A DNA stretch of 64,000 nucleotides from Oceanimonas sp. GK1 (GTDB taxonomy: Bacteria; Pseudomonadota; Gammaproteobacteria; Enterobacterales; Aeromonadaceae): assembly GCF_000243075.1 (NCBI RefSeq), contig NC_016745.1:985660-1049659 (forward strand), written 5' to 3'. A model generated the notes under the pieces. It did not search any database, was not told where the DNA came from, and worked only from the letters and a program-made list of their open reading frames with translations. Below are positions 17,793-27,294 of the stretch, in pieces (the first letter of the stretch is position 1; the number at the start of each line of letters is the position of its first letter). The position numbers and the translations under genes were made by a program.

Positions 17793-18500
17793 ATGGCGCA
17801 CGCCGCCTTTGTCATTCACAGCCGTCCCTACCGGGAAACCAGCCAGCTGGTGGAGGTCTTTACTCGGGAGCGGGGGCGGCAGAGTCTGGTGGCCCGGGGC
17901 AGCCGCCAGCCCCGCTCGCCCTTGAAGGGGCTGCTGCAGCCCTTTGTGCCCCTGCGGCTCACCTTTGGCGGCAAGGGCGAGCTGAAAACCCTCTACAGCG
18001 CCGAGGCCACCGGCCCGGCTATTCGGCTGACCGGCCCGGCCCTCTACAGCGGCCTGTACCTCAACGAACTCATTTATTACCTGCTCGAGATACAAACGCC
18101 CTTTGACGAGGTGTTTGAGGTCTACGTGGAAACCCTGCACCAACTGGCGGGCGGCAGCACGCTGGAGCCCTGTCTGCGTCATTTCGAGTTTTACATGCTG
18201 AATGTGCTCGGCTACGGTGTTGATTTTACCCAGGATGCCGAGAGCGGAGCAGCCGTTTGTGCTCGAGGCTGGTATGCTTACCAGCCCGAAGCCGGCTTTG
18301 TGGCGCTGGAGAGCCGGCAGCCCGGCGCCTTTCGCGGCGACTGGCTCCATGCCCTGGCCAGGCTCGAGCTGGACACGCCCGAGGTGCTGGCGGCGGCCAA
18401 GCGTTTCAGCCGTACCGCGCTGGCGCCCTATCTGGAGGGGCGGGTGCTGAAAAGCCGGGCCCTGTTTATCAAAGGAAAGAGAGGAAGTCCCAGTGAGTGA
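17793..18500 (+). CDS. recO: DNA repair protein RecO
   Basis: A 235-residue RecFOR mediator. The N-terminal OB fold ([20 protein letters not shown]) is followed by an alpha-helical domain. RecO loads RecA onto SSB-coated gaps. The zinc-finger Cys set of some RecO proteins is absent, as in E. coli. It overlaps pdxJ by 8 nt. Confidence 0.95.
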   Translation: MAHAAFVIHSRPYRETSQLVEVFTRERGRQSLVARGSRQPRSPLKGLLQPFVPLRLTFGGKGELKTLYSAEATGPAIRLTGPALYSGLYLNELIYYLLEIQTPFDEVFEVYVETLHQLAGGSTLEPCLRHFEFYMLNVLGYGVDFTQDAESGAAVCARGWYAYQPEAGFVALESRQPGAFRGDWLHALARLELDTPEVLAAAKRFSRTALAPYLEGRVLKSRALFIKGKRGSPSE

Positions 18501-19230
18501 ACTGTATTTGGGTGTGAACATCGATCATATCGCCACGCTGCGCAACGCCCGGGGCACCAGCTATCCGGACCCGGTCTACGCGGCGACCATGGCCGAGCAG
18601 GCCGGGGCCGACGGCATTACCGTACACCTGCGTGAGGATCGCCGTCACATTACCGACCGGGATGTGGAGATCCTGGCGCGTACCATTCAAACTCGCATGA
18701 ACCTGGAAATGGCGGTGACCGACGAGATGATCGACATCGCCTGCCGCATCAAGCCGGCCTTTGTCTGTCTGGTGCCGGAAAAGCGGGAAGAAGTGACCAC
18801 CGAAGGCGGCCTGGATGTGGCCGGCCAGCTCGACAAAATCACCGAGGCCGTGACCCGGCTGCGTGAGGCAGGCATCAAGGTATCCTTGTTCATTGATGCC
18901 GACAAGGCCCAGATCGATGCGGCGGTCGCCACCGGTGCGCCCTACATTGAAATTCACACCGGGCATTACGCCGATGCCACCAATGAGGCCGAACAGCTGG
19001 CGGAGCTCAAGCGCATTGCGGCCTGTGCCTCCCATGCTCACGACGCCGGGCTCAAGGTCAATGGCGGCCACGGCCTGCATTACCACAACGTCAAGCCCAT
19101 CGCCGCCATTCCGGAAATGCTGGAGCTGAATATCGGCCATGCCATTATTGCCCGGGCCGCCTTTGACGGCCTGGAAAAGGCGGTGCGCGATATGAAGCGC
19201 CTGCTGCGGGAAGCCCGTCAGGGCGTGTAA
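18493..19230 (+). CDS. pdxJ: Pyridoxine 5'-phosphate synthase PdxJ
   Basis: A 245-residue TIM-barrel enzyme that condenses deoxyxylulose 5-phosphate with 3-amino-2-oxopropyl phosphate to make the B6 ring. Motifs include [33 protein letters not shown] and [15 protein letters not shown] start (18493) is used because homologues begin at this position. It is the last gene of the lepA-to-pdxJ run, and a heptad-repeat hairpin follows. Confidence 0.97.
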   Translation: MSELYLGVNIDHIATLRNARGTSYPDPVYAATMAEQAGADGITVHLREDRRHITDRDVEILARTIQTRMNLEMAVTDEMIDIACRIKPAFVCLVPEKREEVTTEGGLDVAGQLDKITEAVTRLREAGIKVSLFIDADKAQIDAAVATGAPYIEIHTGHYADATNEAEQLAELKRIAACASHAHDAGLKVNGGHGLHYHNVKPIAAIPEMLELNIGHAIIARAAFDGLEKAVRDMKRLLREARQGV

Positions 19231-19236
19231 ACCCGA

Positions 19237-19309
19237 GGATTCGGGACTGGGGAATGGGGACTGGAAAGGTCCCGTTCTTTGCCAGTCCCGAGTCCCTAAT
19301 CCCCAATCC
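19237..19309. repeat. G3N4 heptad inverted repeat, element A
   Basis: The left arm is four phased heptads GGATTCG, GGACTGG, GGAATGG, GGACTGG (19237-19264). After a 17-bp loop, the right arm is CCAGTCC, CGAGTCC, CTAATCC, CCAATCC (19282-19309). The arms pair imperfectly into one long hairpin. It fills the convergent gap between pdxJ and barA and may end both transcripts. Confidence 0.85.
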
Positions 19310-19315
19310 CTGGTG

Positions 19316-22012
19316 TTATAAATACGCTTTCGCTTCCGCCCGCACCTGCTCAATCCGCTCTTCCAGTTCCAGCAATTCCGGCTCCAGCGCCTCAAGGGGT
19401 TGTTTGTCGAGCAATGCCTGCTCCAATCCGGCCAGCAGCGACTGCAACTGGGGCACACCACAATACACGGCGCCGCCGTGCAGCTTGTGCAGCGGGCCGT
19501 ACAGATCTTCGCCCTTCAGTTCGCCGGCCAGGGCCGCACCCAGTCGGGGGGTGAACTCATCAAAGCTTTGCAGCAGCAGGCTCAGCATTTCCCTGGCCAG
19601 CACATCCTTGCCACCGGCCCGTTGCAGGGCCTGCGACCAGTCGATTTGGCCACTGGCCGCCGGTTTGCGGGCAAAGTGATTGATAATGCGCGCCAATATG
19701 GCTTCGTCAATGGGTTTGGCCAGGTAGTCGTCCATGCCCTGGCGCAGCAGCCGGTCCCGCTCGCCGGCAATGGCGTGGGCGGTCACCGCCACGATGGGGG
19801 TGTGAACATTGAGGCCGCCCTGGCGGCGAATTTCCTGAGTGGCCTGAATACCGTCCAGCACCGGCATCTGAATATCCATAAAGATGATGTCGTAGCGGTG
19901 GGTGGTGGCCAGGTTGAGCGCTTCCCGGCCATTGCGACCAGTGTCTACCTGGCTGACCTGCTCGGCCAGCATGGCGCTGATAAGCTTCAGGTTGGCCGGG
20001 TTGTCGTCCACCGCCAGCACCCGCATTGGCTGGCGGCTGGCGGGCGGCGGCAAGGCGATGGGCGCCACCGGCTCGTCAACGGGGCGGCGCTGCTCGGTCA
20101 GGGCCTGGGCCAGCTTCTGGTAATGGGCCGGTTTGCTCAGGCAATGGGCGGCGCCCACCGCCAGCAGGGAGTCGCTCAGGGTCGGATCGGTGGAACTCAG
20201 CAGTATGATGGTCTTGTTGTCAAAGGCCAGCTGGCGCTTGAGCTCCTGCTCCACCTGGCTGGGCAGGGCGTGGGGGCCAAAGCCGAGCAGGGCCACATCG
20301 ACAGGCTGCTCCGGTGAGGGCTCGTAGAGCACCTGCATGCCCCATTCCCGCAGCAGGGCGCTGGTGGCGCGCCGGCTGAAGCCGTCTTCTTCCTGGTAGA
20401 GCACCGTCTTGCCGGCCAGCTCCGCCAATGGCAGGGGTTCGGCCAGGGGCAGGGCGGCCTTGTCCAGCTCCAGGGTAAAGCTGAATACCGAGCCCGAGCC
20501 CGGCTCGGAGTAAAGCTCGATGTCGCCGGCCATCTGGTGCACCAGCTTTTGGGTGATCACCAGTCCCAGGCCGGTGCCGCCATAGCGGCGGGAAATGCTG
20601 GAGTCGGCCTGGTTAAAGGCCTGGAACAGCTGGCGGCGCTGGCTGTCGGAAATGCCGATGCCGGTGTCCTGCACATGAATACACAGGCCGCTGCGCTCGG
20701 GCTGGCCGGCGGGGCGGGCGTCGACCCGCACGTCCACGTTGCCCTGCTCGGTAAACTTGATGGCGTTGCCCACCAGGTTGTTGAGTACCTGCTGCAGCCG
20801 CAGCGGATCCCCCACCAGGCTGTCGTGCACCGCCGCATCCACCCTGAGCGACAGTTCCAGCCCCTTGTCGTGGGCGCTGGGGGCGAGCAGGGTCATCACC
20901 TCCTGCAGGGTATCGCGCAGGGAGAAGGGGATCTGCTCCATCTTCAGCTTGCCCGCTTCCAGCTTGGAGAAGTCGAGAATGTCGTTGATGATGCCGAGCA
21001 GGTTCTGGGCCGACTTCTCGATGGTCTTGAGGTAGTCCAGCTGGTTGGCGGTGAGCTTGGTTTTCTGCAACTGGCGGGCGAAGCCGATCACGCCGTTGAG
21101 CGGGGTGCGCAGCTCGTGGGACATGTTGGCCAGGAACTCGGTCTTGACCCGGGCCGCCTCCTGAGCCCGCTTCTTGGCCATGTCGAGTTCGATGTTCTGA
21201 ATTTCGATCTGCTCCAGGGTCTCGCGCAGATCTGAGGTGGCCTGATCGATGTTCTGCTGCATTTCGTCATGGTATTCCGACAACGACTTGGCCATGGCGT
21301 TGATGCCGTTTTTGAGCATTTCCAGCTCGCCGCTGAACTCGCCACTCACCCGAGTATCGAGCCGGCCTTCCCGAATCTTGTAGACGGCGCTCACCATGTC
21401 GGTGATGGGCTGGGACACGCCCTTGATAAGCCGCACCCCGAACAGGGCGCTGACACACACGCCCAGCAGCACGATCAGGCCGGCAAAAAAGGTGTCGCGG
21501 TAATGCAGCAGCATGGCGGAATCGTCGGTCAGCTGCATGGCCACGTAGCCGATGGCCCGCATCGACGACTCCTCCCACAGGGCGTCGGCCCGGGCCGCAT
21601 CGGTCAGCACCGGGGTGCGCAGAATAATGCCGCTCTCACCGCTTTCCACACTGGTGGCCGCGGGAATGTCGATGCCCTCGGGCAGACGCAGGGTGTTGAA
21701 ATCCTTGTGGTAGTTGGACGTCACCAGCAGCCGGCCCTCGGTGTCGAACAGGGCGATGGAGGTGACCAGCGGGCTGTTGTTGCGGTGAATGTTGCTGAGC
21801 AGGCGGTTGAGGGCTTCCCGGTTGCGCCCGGACAGCGCCAGCTCGCTGGCCAGGGCCAGGGGTTCAATCACGTTCACCCCTTCCTGGATCAGCGCTTCTT
21901 CCAGCTGCTGGTAGCGGTTTACGGAAAAGTAACCGGCCAGCAGAATACCGATGATCAGGGTCGGAATAATGGTAAAGGCCAGTACCCGGGCTCGCAGGCC
22001 GTATTTGGTCAT
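19316..22012 (-). CDS. barA: Hybrid sensor histidine kinase BarA
   Basis: An 898-residue tripartite kinase of the BarA/UvrY (GacS/GacA) system, which drives CsrB-type RNA expression. A TM helix at 10-29, a periplasmic sensor (30-172), TM2 (174-196) and HAMP lead into HisKA with His299 in ANMSHELRTPLNG. The HATPase domain (405-515) has a GTGLGL box. The true receiver phosphorylates Asp713 in FMDIQMPV with Lys766. The Hpt domain has His845 in LHKLHGG. A degenerate receiver-like stretch lies at 535-640. It is divergent from rlmD, as in E. coli. Confidence 0.95.
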   Translation of the reverse strand: MTKYGLRARVLAFTIIPTLIIGILLAGYFSVNRYQQLEEALIQEGVNVIEPLALASELALSGRNREALNRLLSNIHRNNSPLVTSIALFDTEGRLLVTSNYHKDFNTLRLPEGIDIPAATSVESGESGIILRTPVLTDAARADALWEESSMRAIGYVAMQLTDDSAMLLHYRDTFFAGLIVLLGVCVSALFGVRLIKGVSQPITDMVSAVYKIREGRLDTRVSGEFSGELEMLKNGINAMAKSLSEYHDEMQQNIDQATSDLRETLEQIEIQNIELDMAKKRAQEAARVKTEFLANMSHELRTPLNGVIGFARQLQKTKLTANQLDYLKTIEKSAQNLLGIINDILDFSKLEAGKLKMEQIPFSLRDTLQEVMTLLAPSAHDKGLELSLRVDAAVHDSLVGDPLRLQQVLNNLVGNAIKFTEQGNVDVRVDARPAGQPERSGLCIHVQDTGIGISDSQRRQLFQAFNQADSSISRRYGGTGLGLVITQKLVHQMAGDIELYSEPGSGSVFSFTLELDKAALPLAEPLPLAELAGKTVLYQEEDGFSRRATSALLREWGMQVLYEPSPEQPVDVALLGFGPHALPSQVEQELKRQLAFDNKTIILLSSTDPTLSDSLLAVGAAHCLSKPAHYQKLAQALTEQRRPVDEPVAPIALPPPASRQPMRVLAVDDNPANLKLISAMLAEQVSQVDTGRNGREALNLATTHRYDIIFMDIQMPVLDGIQATQEIRRQGGLNVHTPIVAVTAHAIAGERDRLLRQGMDDYLAKPIDEAILARIINHFARKPAASGQIDWSQALQRAGGKDVLAREMLSLLLQSFDEFTPRLGAALAGELKGEDLYGPLHKLHGGAVYCGVPQLQSLLAGLEQALLDKQPLEALEPELLELEERIEQVRAEAKAYL

Positions 22013-22092
22013 AGTGGGCTTATGTGGGACAATGCGCGTTCAAAAGACAGTAGACTTATGATGACATAGCCGGTTCGAGGGCTCCACGTTTT

Positions 22093-23406
22093 ATGGTTCA
22101 GTTCTTCAAGGTCAAAAAGCCCGCTGTGCCGGCGCAAACGCCACTGGATATTCGCATTCTGGAACTCAATGGTCACGGCATGGGCGTGGCCCGGCACCAG
22201 GGCAAGCCGCTGTTTGTGGCCGGGGTGCTGCCGGGCGAGGAAGTGCGTGTCACCCTGAACACCCAGACCAGCCGTTATGCCACCGCCACCCTGCAAAAAG
22301 TGCTCAAGGCTTCGCCCGAGCGGGTCAAGCCCTTTTGCACTCGTGTGGCCGACTGCGGCGGTTGCAACCTGCAACAAGCGCCCCTGGCGGCCCAGCGCGC
22401 CCTCAAGCAAAAGGCGGTGTTCAGCCTGTTTGCCCGTCATGGCATCAATGAGCTGCCCGAGCCCGAATGGCTGGCCGGAGAAGGCCAGGGCTACCGCCGG
22501 GTGGCGCGACTGGCCATTCGCCGTCAGGGCAAGGGCGTGGCCCTCGGCTTTCGCCAGTCCCAGTCCCACGAGTTGGTGGAAATCGAGCACTGTGGCGTGC
22601 TGACGCCGGTGCTCTCGGGCCTGATCGCGCCGTTGCGCCGGCTGCTGAACCGACTGCGGGCGCAGCGTCAGCTCGGGCACCTGGAGCTGTACGAGGCGGC
22701 GGAAGGCGTGGCCCTGCTGCTGCGCCACAAGGGCACGCTGCCGGCGGAAGATCTGGACACCCTGCTGGCCTTTGCCCAGGAGCGGACGCTGGTGCTGTTT
22801 TTGCAGGACGATACCGCCCGGCGGCCTTTACATGTTCCCTTTCCGCTTTATTATCAGATAGATAATATCAGGCTCTCGTTTACCCCCGGCGACTTTATTC
22901 AGGTGAACGGCCCGCTCAATAAGCGCATGGTACAGCAGGCCATCCACTGGCTGGCGCCCGAGCCGGGCATGCCGGTGCTGGATCTGTTCTGCGGCATCGG
23001 CAACTTCTGCCTGCCTCTTGCTGCCGCCGGCCATCCGGTGGTGGGCGTGGAAGGGGTGATGGAAATGGTGGAGCAGGCCCGGGGCAACGCCGAAGACAAC
23101 CAGCTCACCCGGGCCCGGTTTTACCGGGCCGATCTGGCCGCCGATTTTACCGGAGAGCCCTGGGCGGCGGAGGGATTTTCCCGAGTGCTGATCGATCCGG
23201 GCCGGGCCGGTGCCGAGCGGGTGATGCCCTACCTGGCGGAGCTGGCACCCGAGCGGCTGCTGTATGTGTCGTGCAACCCGGCCACCCTGGCCCGGGACAG
23301 CGAAGTCCTGTGCGCCGCCGGCTACCGCCTGGCCCGGCTTGGGCTGGTCGACATGTTTCCCCATACGGCTCATTGCGAAGCGATGGCGCTGTTTGAACTC
23401 AGTTAA
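22093..23406 (+). CDS. rlmD: 23S rRNA m5U1939 methyltransferase RlmD
   Basis: A 437-residue SAM enzyme (formerly RumA). A TRAM domain lies at about 15-75 and an Fe-S motif at FCTRVADCGGCNLQQ, with a further Cys in IEHCGVL. The methyltransferase domain has VLDLFCGIGNFCLPLA and the nucleophile in YVSCNPATLARD. It starts the rlmD-relA-mazG group; relA begins 8 nt downstream. Confidence 0.96.
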   Translation: MVQFFKVKKPAVPAQTPLDIRILELNGHGMGVARHQGKPLFVAGVLPGEEVRVTLNTQTSRYATATLQKVLKASPERVKPFCTRVADCGGCNLQQAPLAAQRALKQKAVFSLFARHGINELPEPEWLAGEGQGYRRVARLAIRRQGKGVALGFRQSQSHELVEIEHCGVLTPVLSGLIAPLRRLLNRLRAQRQLGHLELYEAAEGVALLLRHKGTLPAEDLDTLLAFAQERTLVLFLQDDTARRPLHVPFPLYYQIDNIRLSFTPGDFIQVNGPLNKRMVQQAIHWLAPEPGMPVLDLFCGIGNFCLPLAAAGHPVVGVEGVMEMVEQARGNAEDNQLTRARFYRADLAADFTGEPWAAEGFSRVLIDPGRAGAERVMPYLAELAPERLLYVSCNPATLARDSEVLCAAGYRLARLGLVDMFPHTAHCEAMALFELS

Positions 23407-23414
23407 GGACGCTT

Positions 23415-25625
23415 ATGGTTGCGGTGCGCGAAACTCATCTCAAGTCGACCTTCTGCCTGCAGGAATGGGCCGACAGCCTGCCGCTGGATGCGGATGAGCG
23501 GGCACGGCTGAAGGCGGTCTACCAGTACTGCCAGCGGCTGGAGTTGGGGGCCGACGCGCAGGGGCGGCTGCTGGCCCAGGGGGTGGAAATGGTCGGCATT
23601 CTGCTGACCCTGAGCATGGATACCGATACCCTCAAGTCGGCGTTGCTCTACCCCTTTGTGGAACAGGGCGCGCTCAGTCCGGAGCGGGTGCGAGAGGACT
23701 TTGGCGACAGCATTCACCGCCTGTTGCAGGGGGTGGCCGACATGGAGGCCATTCGTTCGCTGCAGCATGTGCACAGCGACAAGAGCAACGAAGCCCAGGT
23801 CGACAAGGTGCGGCGCATGCTGCTGGCCATGGTGGAAGACGTGCGCGCCGTGGTGATCAAGCTGGCCGAGCGCATCACCTGTCTGCGTGAGGTCAAGTGT
23901 GCCGACGAGGAAACCCGGGTACTGGTGGCCAAGGAGATCGCCAATATCTATGCGCCCCTGGCCAACCGGTTGGGCATCGGCCAGCTCAAGTGGGAGCTGG
24001 AAGACCTGTCGTTTCGTTACCTGCATCCGGAAACCTACAAGCGCATTGCCCGGTTGCTGGATGAAAAACGGCTGGCCCGGGAAGACTACATCAGCAACTT
24101 TGTCGGCTCTCTCAAGCAGGCCCTGAAAGACGCCGGGGTCGAGGCCGAGGTCTATGGCCGGCCCAAGCATATCTACAGCATCTGGCGCAAGATGCAGAAA
24201 AAGAACCTCGACTTCGATGAGCTGTTTGATGTGCGCGCGGTGCGGGTGGTCACCCACCGGCTGCAGGACTGCTACGCCGCGCTCGGCATCGTCCACACCC
24301 AGTGGCGCCATATTCCCCGGGAATTCGACGACTACGTGGCCAACCCCAAGCCCAACGGCTACCAGTCCATTCATACCGTGGTGATCGGCCCGGAGGGCAA
24401 GACGGTGGAGATCCAGATCCGCACCGATCAGATGCATCAGGACGCCGAGCTGGGGGTGGCGGCCCACTGGAAATACAAGGAAGGCGCCGGCGGCGGCCGA
24501 CAGGGCAGCTTTGAGGAAAAGATAGCCTGGCTGAGAAAGCTGCTGGCCTGGCAGGAAGACATGGCCGAAAGCGGCTCCCTGGTGGACGAGCTGCGCAGCC
24601 AGGTGTTTGAAGACAGAGTCTACGTATTTACTCCCAAGGGCGAGGTGGTGGACATGCCCGCCGGCGCCACACCGCTGGATTTCGCCTACTACGTGCACAG
24701 CCAGGTGGGCCACCGCTGCATCGGCGCCAAGGTCGACGGCCGTATCGTGCCCTTTACCTACCAGCTGCAAACCGGCGATCAGGTGGAGATCATCACTCAG
24801 AAGCAGCCCAACCCCAGCCGCGACTGGATGAATCCCAATCAGGGCTTTCTGCGCACCAGCCGGGCCCGCTCCAAGGTGGCCACCTGGTTCAAGAAGCAGG
24901 ACAGGGACAAGAACATACTGGCCGGCCGCGAGCTGCTCGACAAGGAGCTGGAGCGGCTTGGGCTGACCTTTGCCCAGGTCGACAAAAAGGCGCTGGAGCG
25001 GTTCAATGTCGCCACCCTGGATGATCTGCTGGCGGGTATCGGCGGCGGCGATCTGCGCATCAATCAGCTGCTCAACCACCTGCAAAGCCAGCACAAGAAG
25101 CCCACCGACGCCGAGCAGGATCAGCAGGTGCTGCGGGAGCTGGAGCAAAAGGCGGCGAAAAAGCAGGACAACAAGCCCAGGGGCCACATAGTGGTGCAGG
25201 GAGTGGGCAATCTGCTGACCAACACCGCCCGCTGCTGTCAGCCCATTCCCGGCGACGAGATCATCGGCTTCATTACTCAGGGACGGGGCATCTCCATTCA
25301 CCGGGCCGACTGCGATCAGCTCAAGGAGCTGACCGCCCAGCATCCGGAGCGGGTGGTGGATGCGGTGTGGGGCGAAGATAACGGCGGCGGTTACCAGCTG
25401 ACCCTGCGGGTGGTGGCCAACGACCGCTCCGGCCTGCTGCGCGACATCACCACCATCCTCGCCAACGAAAAAATCAATGTCATGGGGGTGAACAGCCGCT
25501 CCAACCGCAAGCAGCAGACCGCCACCATCGACATGGAGCTGGAAGTCTACAACATCGATACCCTGAGCCGCACCCTGGCCAGGATCAGCCAGCTGCCGGA
25601 TATTCTGGAAGCCCGGCGGCTGTAG
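23415..25625 (+). CDS. relA: (p)ppGpp synthetase RelA
   Basis: A 736-residue stringent-response alarmone synthetase activated on ribosomes by uncharged tRNA. The N-terminal hydrolase domain is inactive: the HD motif is absent around FVEQGALSPERVREDF. The synthetase has RGxRV-type FDVRAVRVV and the acidic EFDD motif (303-306) typical of monofunctional RelA. TGS (about 400-460), a zinc-finger region with RCCQPIPGDEI, and a C-terminal ACT/RRM domain complete it. It lies between rlmD and mazG as in E. coli. Confidence 0.97.
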   Translation: MVAVRETHLKSTFCLQEWADSLPLDADERARLKAVYQYCQRLELGADAQGRLLAQGVEMVGILLTLSMDTDTLKSALLYPFVEQGALSPERVREDFGDSIHRLLQGVADMEAIRSLQHVHSDKSNEAQVDKVRRMLLAMVEDVRAVVIKLAERITCLREVKCADEETRVLVAKEIANIYAPLANRLGIGQLKWELEDLSFRYLHPETYKRIARLLDEKRLAREDYISNFVGSLKQALKDAGVEAEVYGRPKHIYSIWRKMQKKNLDFDELFDVRAVRVVTHRLQDCYAALGIVHTQWRHIPREFDDYVANPKPNGYQSIHTVVIGPEGKTVEIQIRTDQMHQDAELGVAAHWKYKEGAGGGRQGSFEEKIAWLRKLLAWQEDMAESGSLVDELRSQVFEDRVYVFTPKGEVVDMPAGATPLDFAYYVHSQVGHRCIGAKVDGRIVPFTYQLQTGDQVEIITQKQPNPSRDWMNPNQGFLRTSRARSKVATWFKKQDRDKNILAGRELLDKELERLGLTFAQVDKKALERFNVATLDDLLAGIGGGDLRINQLLNHLQSQHKKPTDAEQDQQVLRELEQKAAKKQDNKPRGHIVVQGVGNLLTNTARCCQPIPGDEIIGFITQGRGISIHRADCDQLKELTAQHPERVVDAVWGEDNGGGYQLTLRVVANDRSGLLRDITTILANEKINVMGVNSRSNRKQQTATIDMELEVYNIDTLSRTLARISQLPDILEARRL

Positions 25626-25674
25626 CTGAGATACCAAAAATGACTGGCGTCGGCGCTCACGCCAAGGGAGAGAC

Positions 25675-26478
25675 ATGGAACAACACCAATATTCGCTGAC
25701 CGATCTGCTGGCGATCATGGCCGCCCTGCGGGATCCGGAGAACGGCTGCCCCTGGGATCTGCAACAGGACTTTGCCAGCATAGTGCCCCACACCCTGGAA
25801 GAAGCCTACGAAGTGGCCGATACCATTGCCCGGCAGGCCTGGGACGAGCTGCCCGGGGAGCTGGGAGATCTGCTGTTTCAGGTGGTGTTCTATGCCCGCC
25901 TGGGGGAAGAGCAGTCCCGCTTCACCTTCGGTGACGTGGTGCAGGCCATCAGCGCCAAGCTGGTCAGTCGCCACCCCCATGTGTTTGGCAACGCCCGTTT
26001 TGACGACGAGGCCGCCATCAAGGCCAACTGGGAAGCCACCAAGGCCGCCGAGCGCAAGGCGCGGAATGAATCTGCCACCAGCGCCCTGGATGATATTCCC
26101 CTGGCCCTGCCGGCCCTGACCCGAGCCCACAAAATCCAGAAGCGCTGCGCCGCCGTGGGCTTTGACTGGCGCGAGCTGCCGCCGGTGGTGGACAAAATTC
26201 GCGAAGAGCTGGACGAGGTGATGGCCGAGCTAAACCAGCCCGAGCGCGATGAGGACCGCATCGCCGACGAGCTGGGGGATCTGCTGTTTGCCAGTGTCAA
26301 TCTGGTGCGCCACCTGAAGCAGGAGCCGGAAGCGGTGCTGCGCCGGGCCAACGACAAGTTCGAACGCCGTTTTCGTGCGGTGGAGCGGTTGCTGGCCGCC
26401 GACGGCAAGGACAGCCGCGCCTGCTCGCTGGAAGAGCTGGACGGCTACTGGAACCGGGTCAAGGGCGGCGAAGGCTGA
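25675..26478 (+). CDS. mazG: Nucleoside triphosphate pyrophosphohydrolase MazG
   Basis: A 267-residue protein with two MazG domains. The first includes CPWDLQQDFASIVPHTLEEA and GELGDLLFQVVFYARLGEE; the second includes KIREELDEVMAE and ADELGDLLFASVNLVRHL. It hydrolyses NTPs to NMPs and affects ppGpp levels. It lies 49 bp after relA and is probably co-transcribed. Confidence 0.95.
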   Translation: MEQHQYSLTDLLAIMAALRDPENGCPWDLQQDFASIVPHTLEEAYEVADTIARQAWDELPGELGDLLFQVVFYARLGEEQSRFTFGDVVQAISAKLVSRHPHVFGNARFDDEAAIKANWEATKAAERKARNESATSALDDIPLALPALTRAHKIQKRCAAVGFDWRELPPVVDKIREELDEVMAELNQPERDEDRIADELGDLLFASVNLVRHLKQEPEAVLRRANDKFERRFRAVERLLAADGKDSRACSLEELDGYWNRVKGGEG

Positions 26479-26531
26479 ACGGCTCAACTTTGCCGGGATC
26501 CGGCCGATAACCGGCACATAGAGGAGGTGCC

Positions 26532-27200
26532 ATGAAGCTGTTGTCCCTGTTAGTGCTGTGTTGCTGTTTTTCGGTCTCGGCCCAGACGTCCCTGGCCACG
26601 GATCCCGAGCTGCCTTCCGGGATCGAGGCGGATCTGGACGGGCTCAGGGCGGTGCCCCTGTACGAGGAAAGCGAGCTTATCACTTTGATCAACGCCAACC
26701 GCCATCTGCAGCGGGTGCGGGATCAGGATGGCTGCCAGCTGGTGCAGGATATCGAGGCCCGGGCCGAGGTACTGCGTCTGCCGTCCTACCAGTTTTTGTG
26801 GGGAGACATGCTGGCCTGGGGGGTGTGCGTGCCTGCCCAGCCACGGCGGGGTCTGCAGATGCTGTGGGCGGCGGCCCGCCAGGGGCTGCCCGCGGCCCTG
26901 GAGCAGCTGGGGCGATATTACTACCAGGGCACCCTGGTGCAGCAGAACCGGGAGCGGGCGGCGCCGCTGATGCAGGAGGCCGCCAGCCTGGGACTGGAGA
27001 AGGCCCAGTTTACCTGGGCCGCCTGGCTGCTCGATGGTGTTGGCAGTCCGCTGGATTACCCCCAGGCCTACCTCTGGCTGAAACAGATAGTCACCGATGA
27101 TCAGGCGCGCTACCGGGAAGCGGAGCGCCTGAGCCAGGGACTGGCGGCGCGCATGCCGCCGCACAAGGTAAAAGCGCTCAATCACCAGTTATTGTACTGA
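26532..27200 (+). CDS. motX: Sodium-type flagellar motor protein MotX
   Basis: A 222-residue secreted protein: a signal peptide (LLSLLVLCCCFSVSA), then Sel1-like repeats. The blocks LINANRHLQRV, CQLVQDIEARAEV, FLWGDMLAWGVC, GLPAALEQLGRYYYQGTLVQ and GSPLDYPQAYLWL match Vibrio and Aeromonas MotX closely. MotX forms the T-ring with MotY and assembles the PomAB stator of the sodium-driven polar flagellum. No other flagellar gene is nearby, which is usual for motX. Cys residues at CQL and WGVC may form a disulfide. Confidence 0.88.
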   Translation: MKLLSLLVLCCCFSVSAQTSLATDPELPSGIEADLDGLRAVPLYEESELITLINANRHLQRVRDQDGCQLVQDIEARAEVLRLPSYQFLWGDMLAWGVCVPAQPRRGLQMLWAAARQGLPAALEQLGRYYYQGTLVQQNRERAAPLMQEAASLGLEKAQFTWAAWLLDGVGSPLDYPQAYLWLKQIVTDDQARYREAERLSQGLAARMPPHKVKALNHQLLY

Positions 27201-27219
27201 TCATGGCCCGCTCACGGCG

Positions 27220-27234
27220 TGACATTTAATGTCA
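27220..27234. promoter_or_regulatory. 15-bp palindrome upstream of nsrR
   Basis: TGACATTTAATGTCA is a perfect inverted repeat around one central base, 61 bp before the nsrR ATG in the motX-nsrR gap. Its position suggests an operator, perhaps for nsrR. It does not match the usual NsrR site well, so the binding protein is unknown. Confidence 0.4.
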
Positions 27235-27294
27235 GTTTGTCCATGAATGTGTATCATGTATATATGTTCGCCCCTATCTGGACATCATGAACTC

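Noticed and set aside
23403..25793. 796-codon open frame antisense to relA
   Set aside because: It lies wholly opposite a complete, conserved relA. GC-rich third positions remove stops from the antisense frame, and its composition (His/Gln/Leu/Val rich) matches no family.
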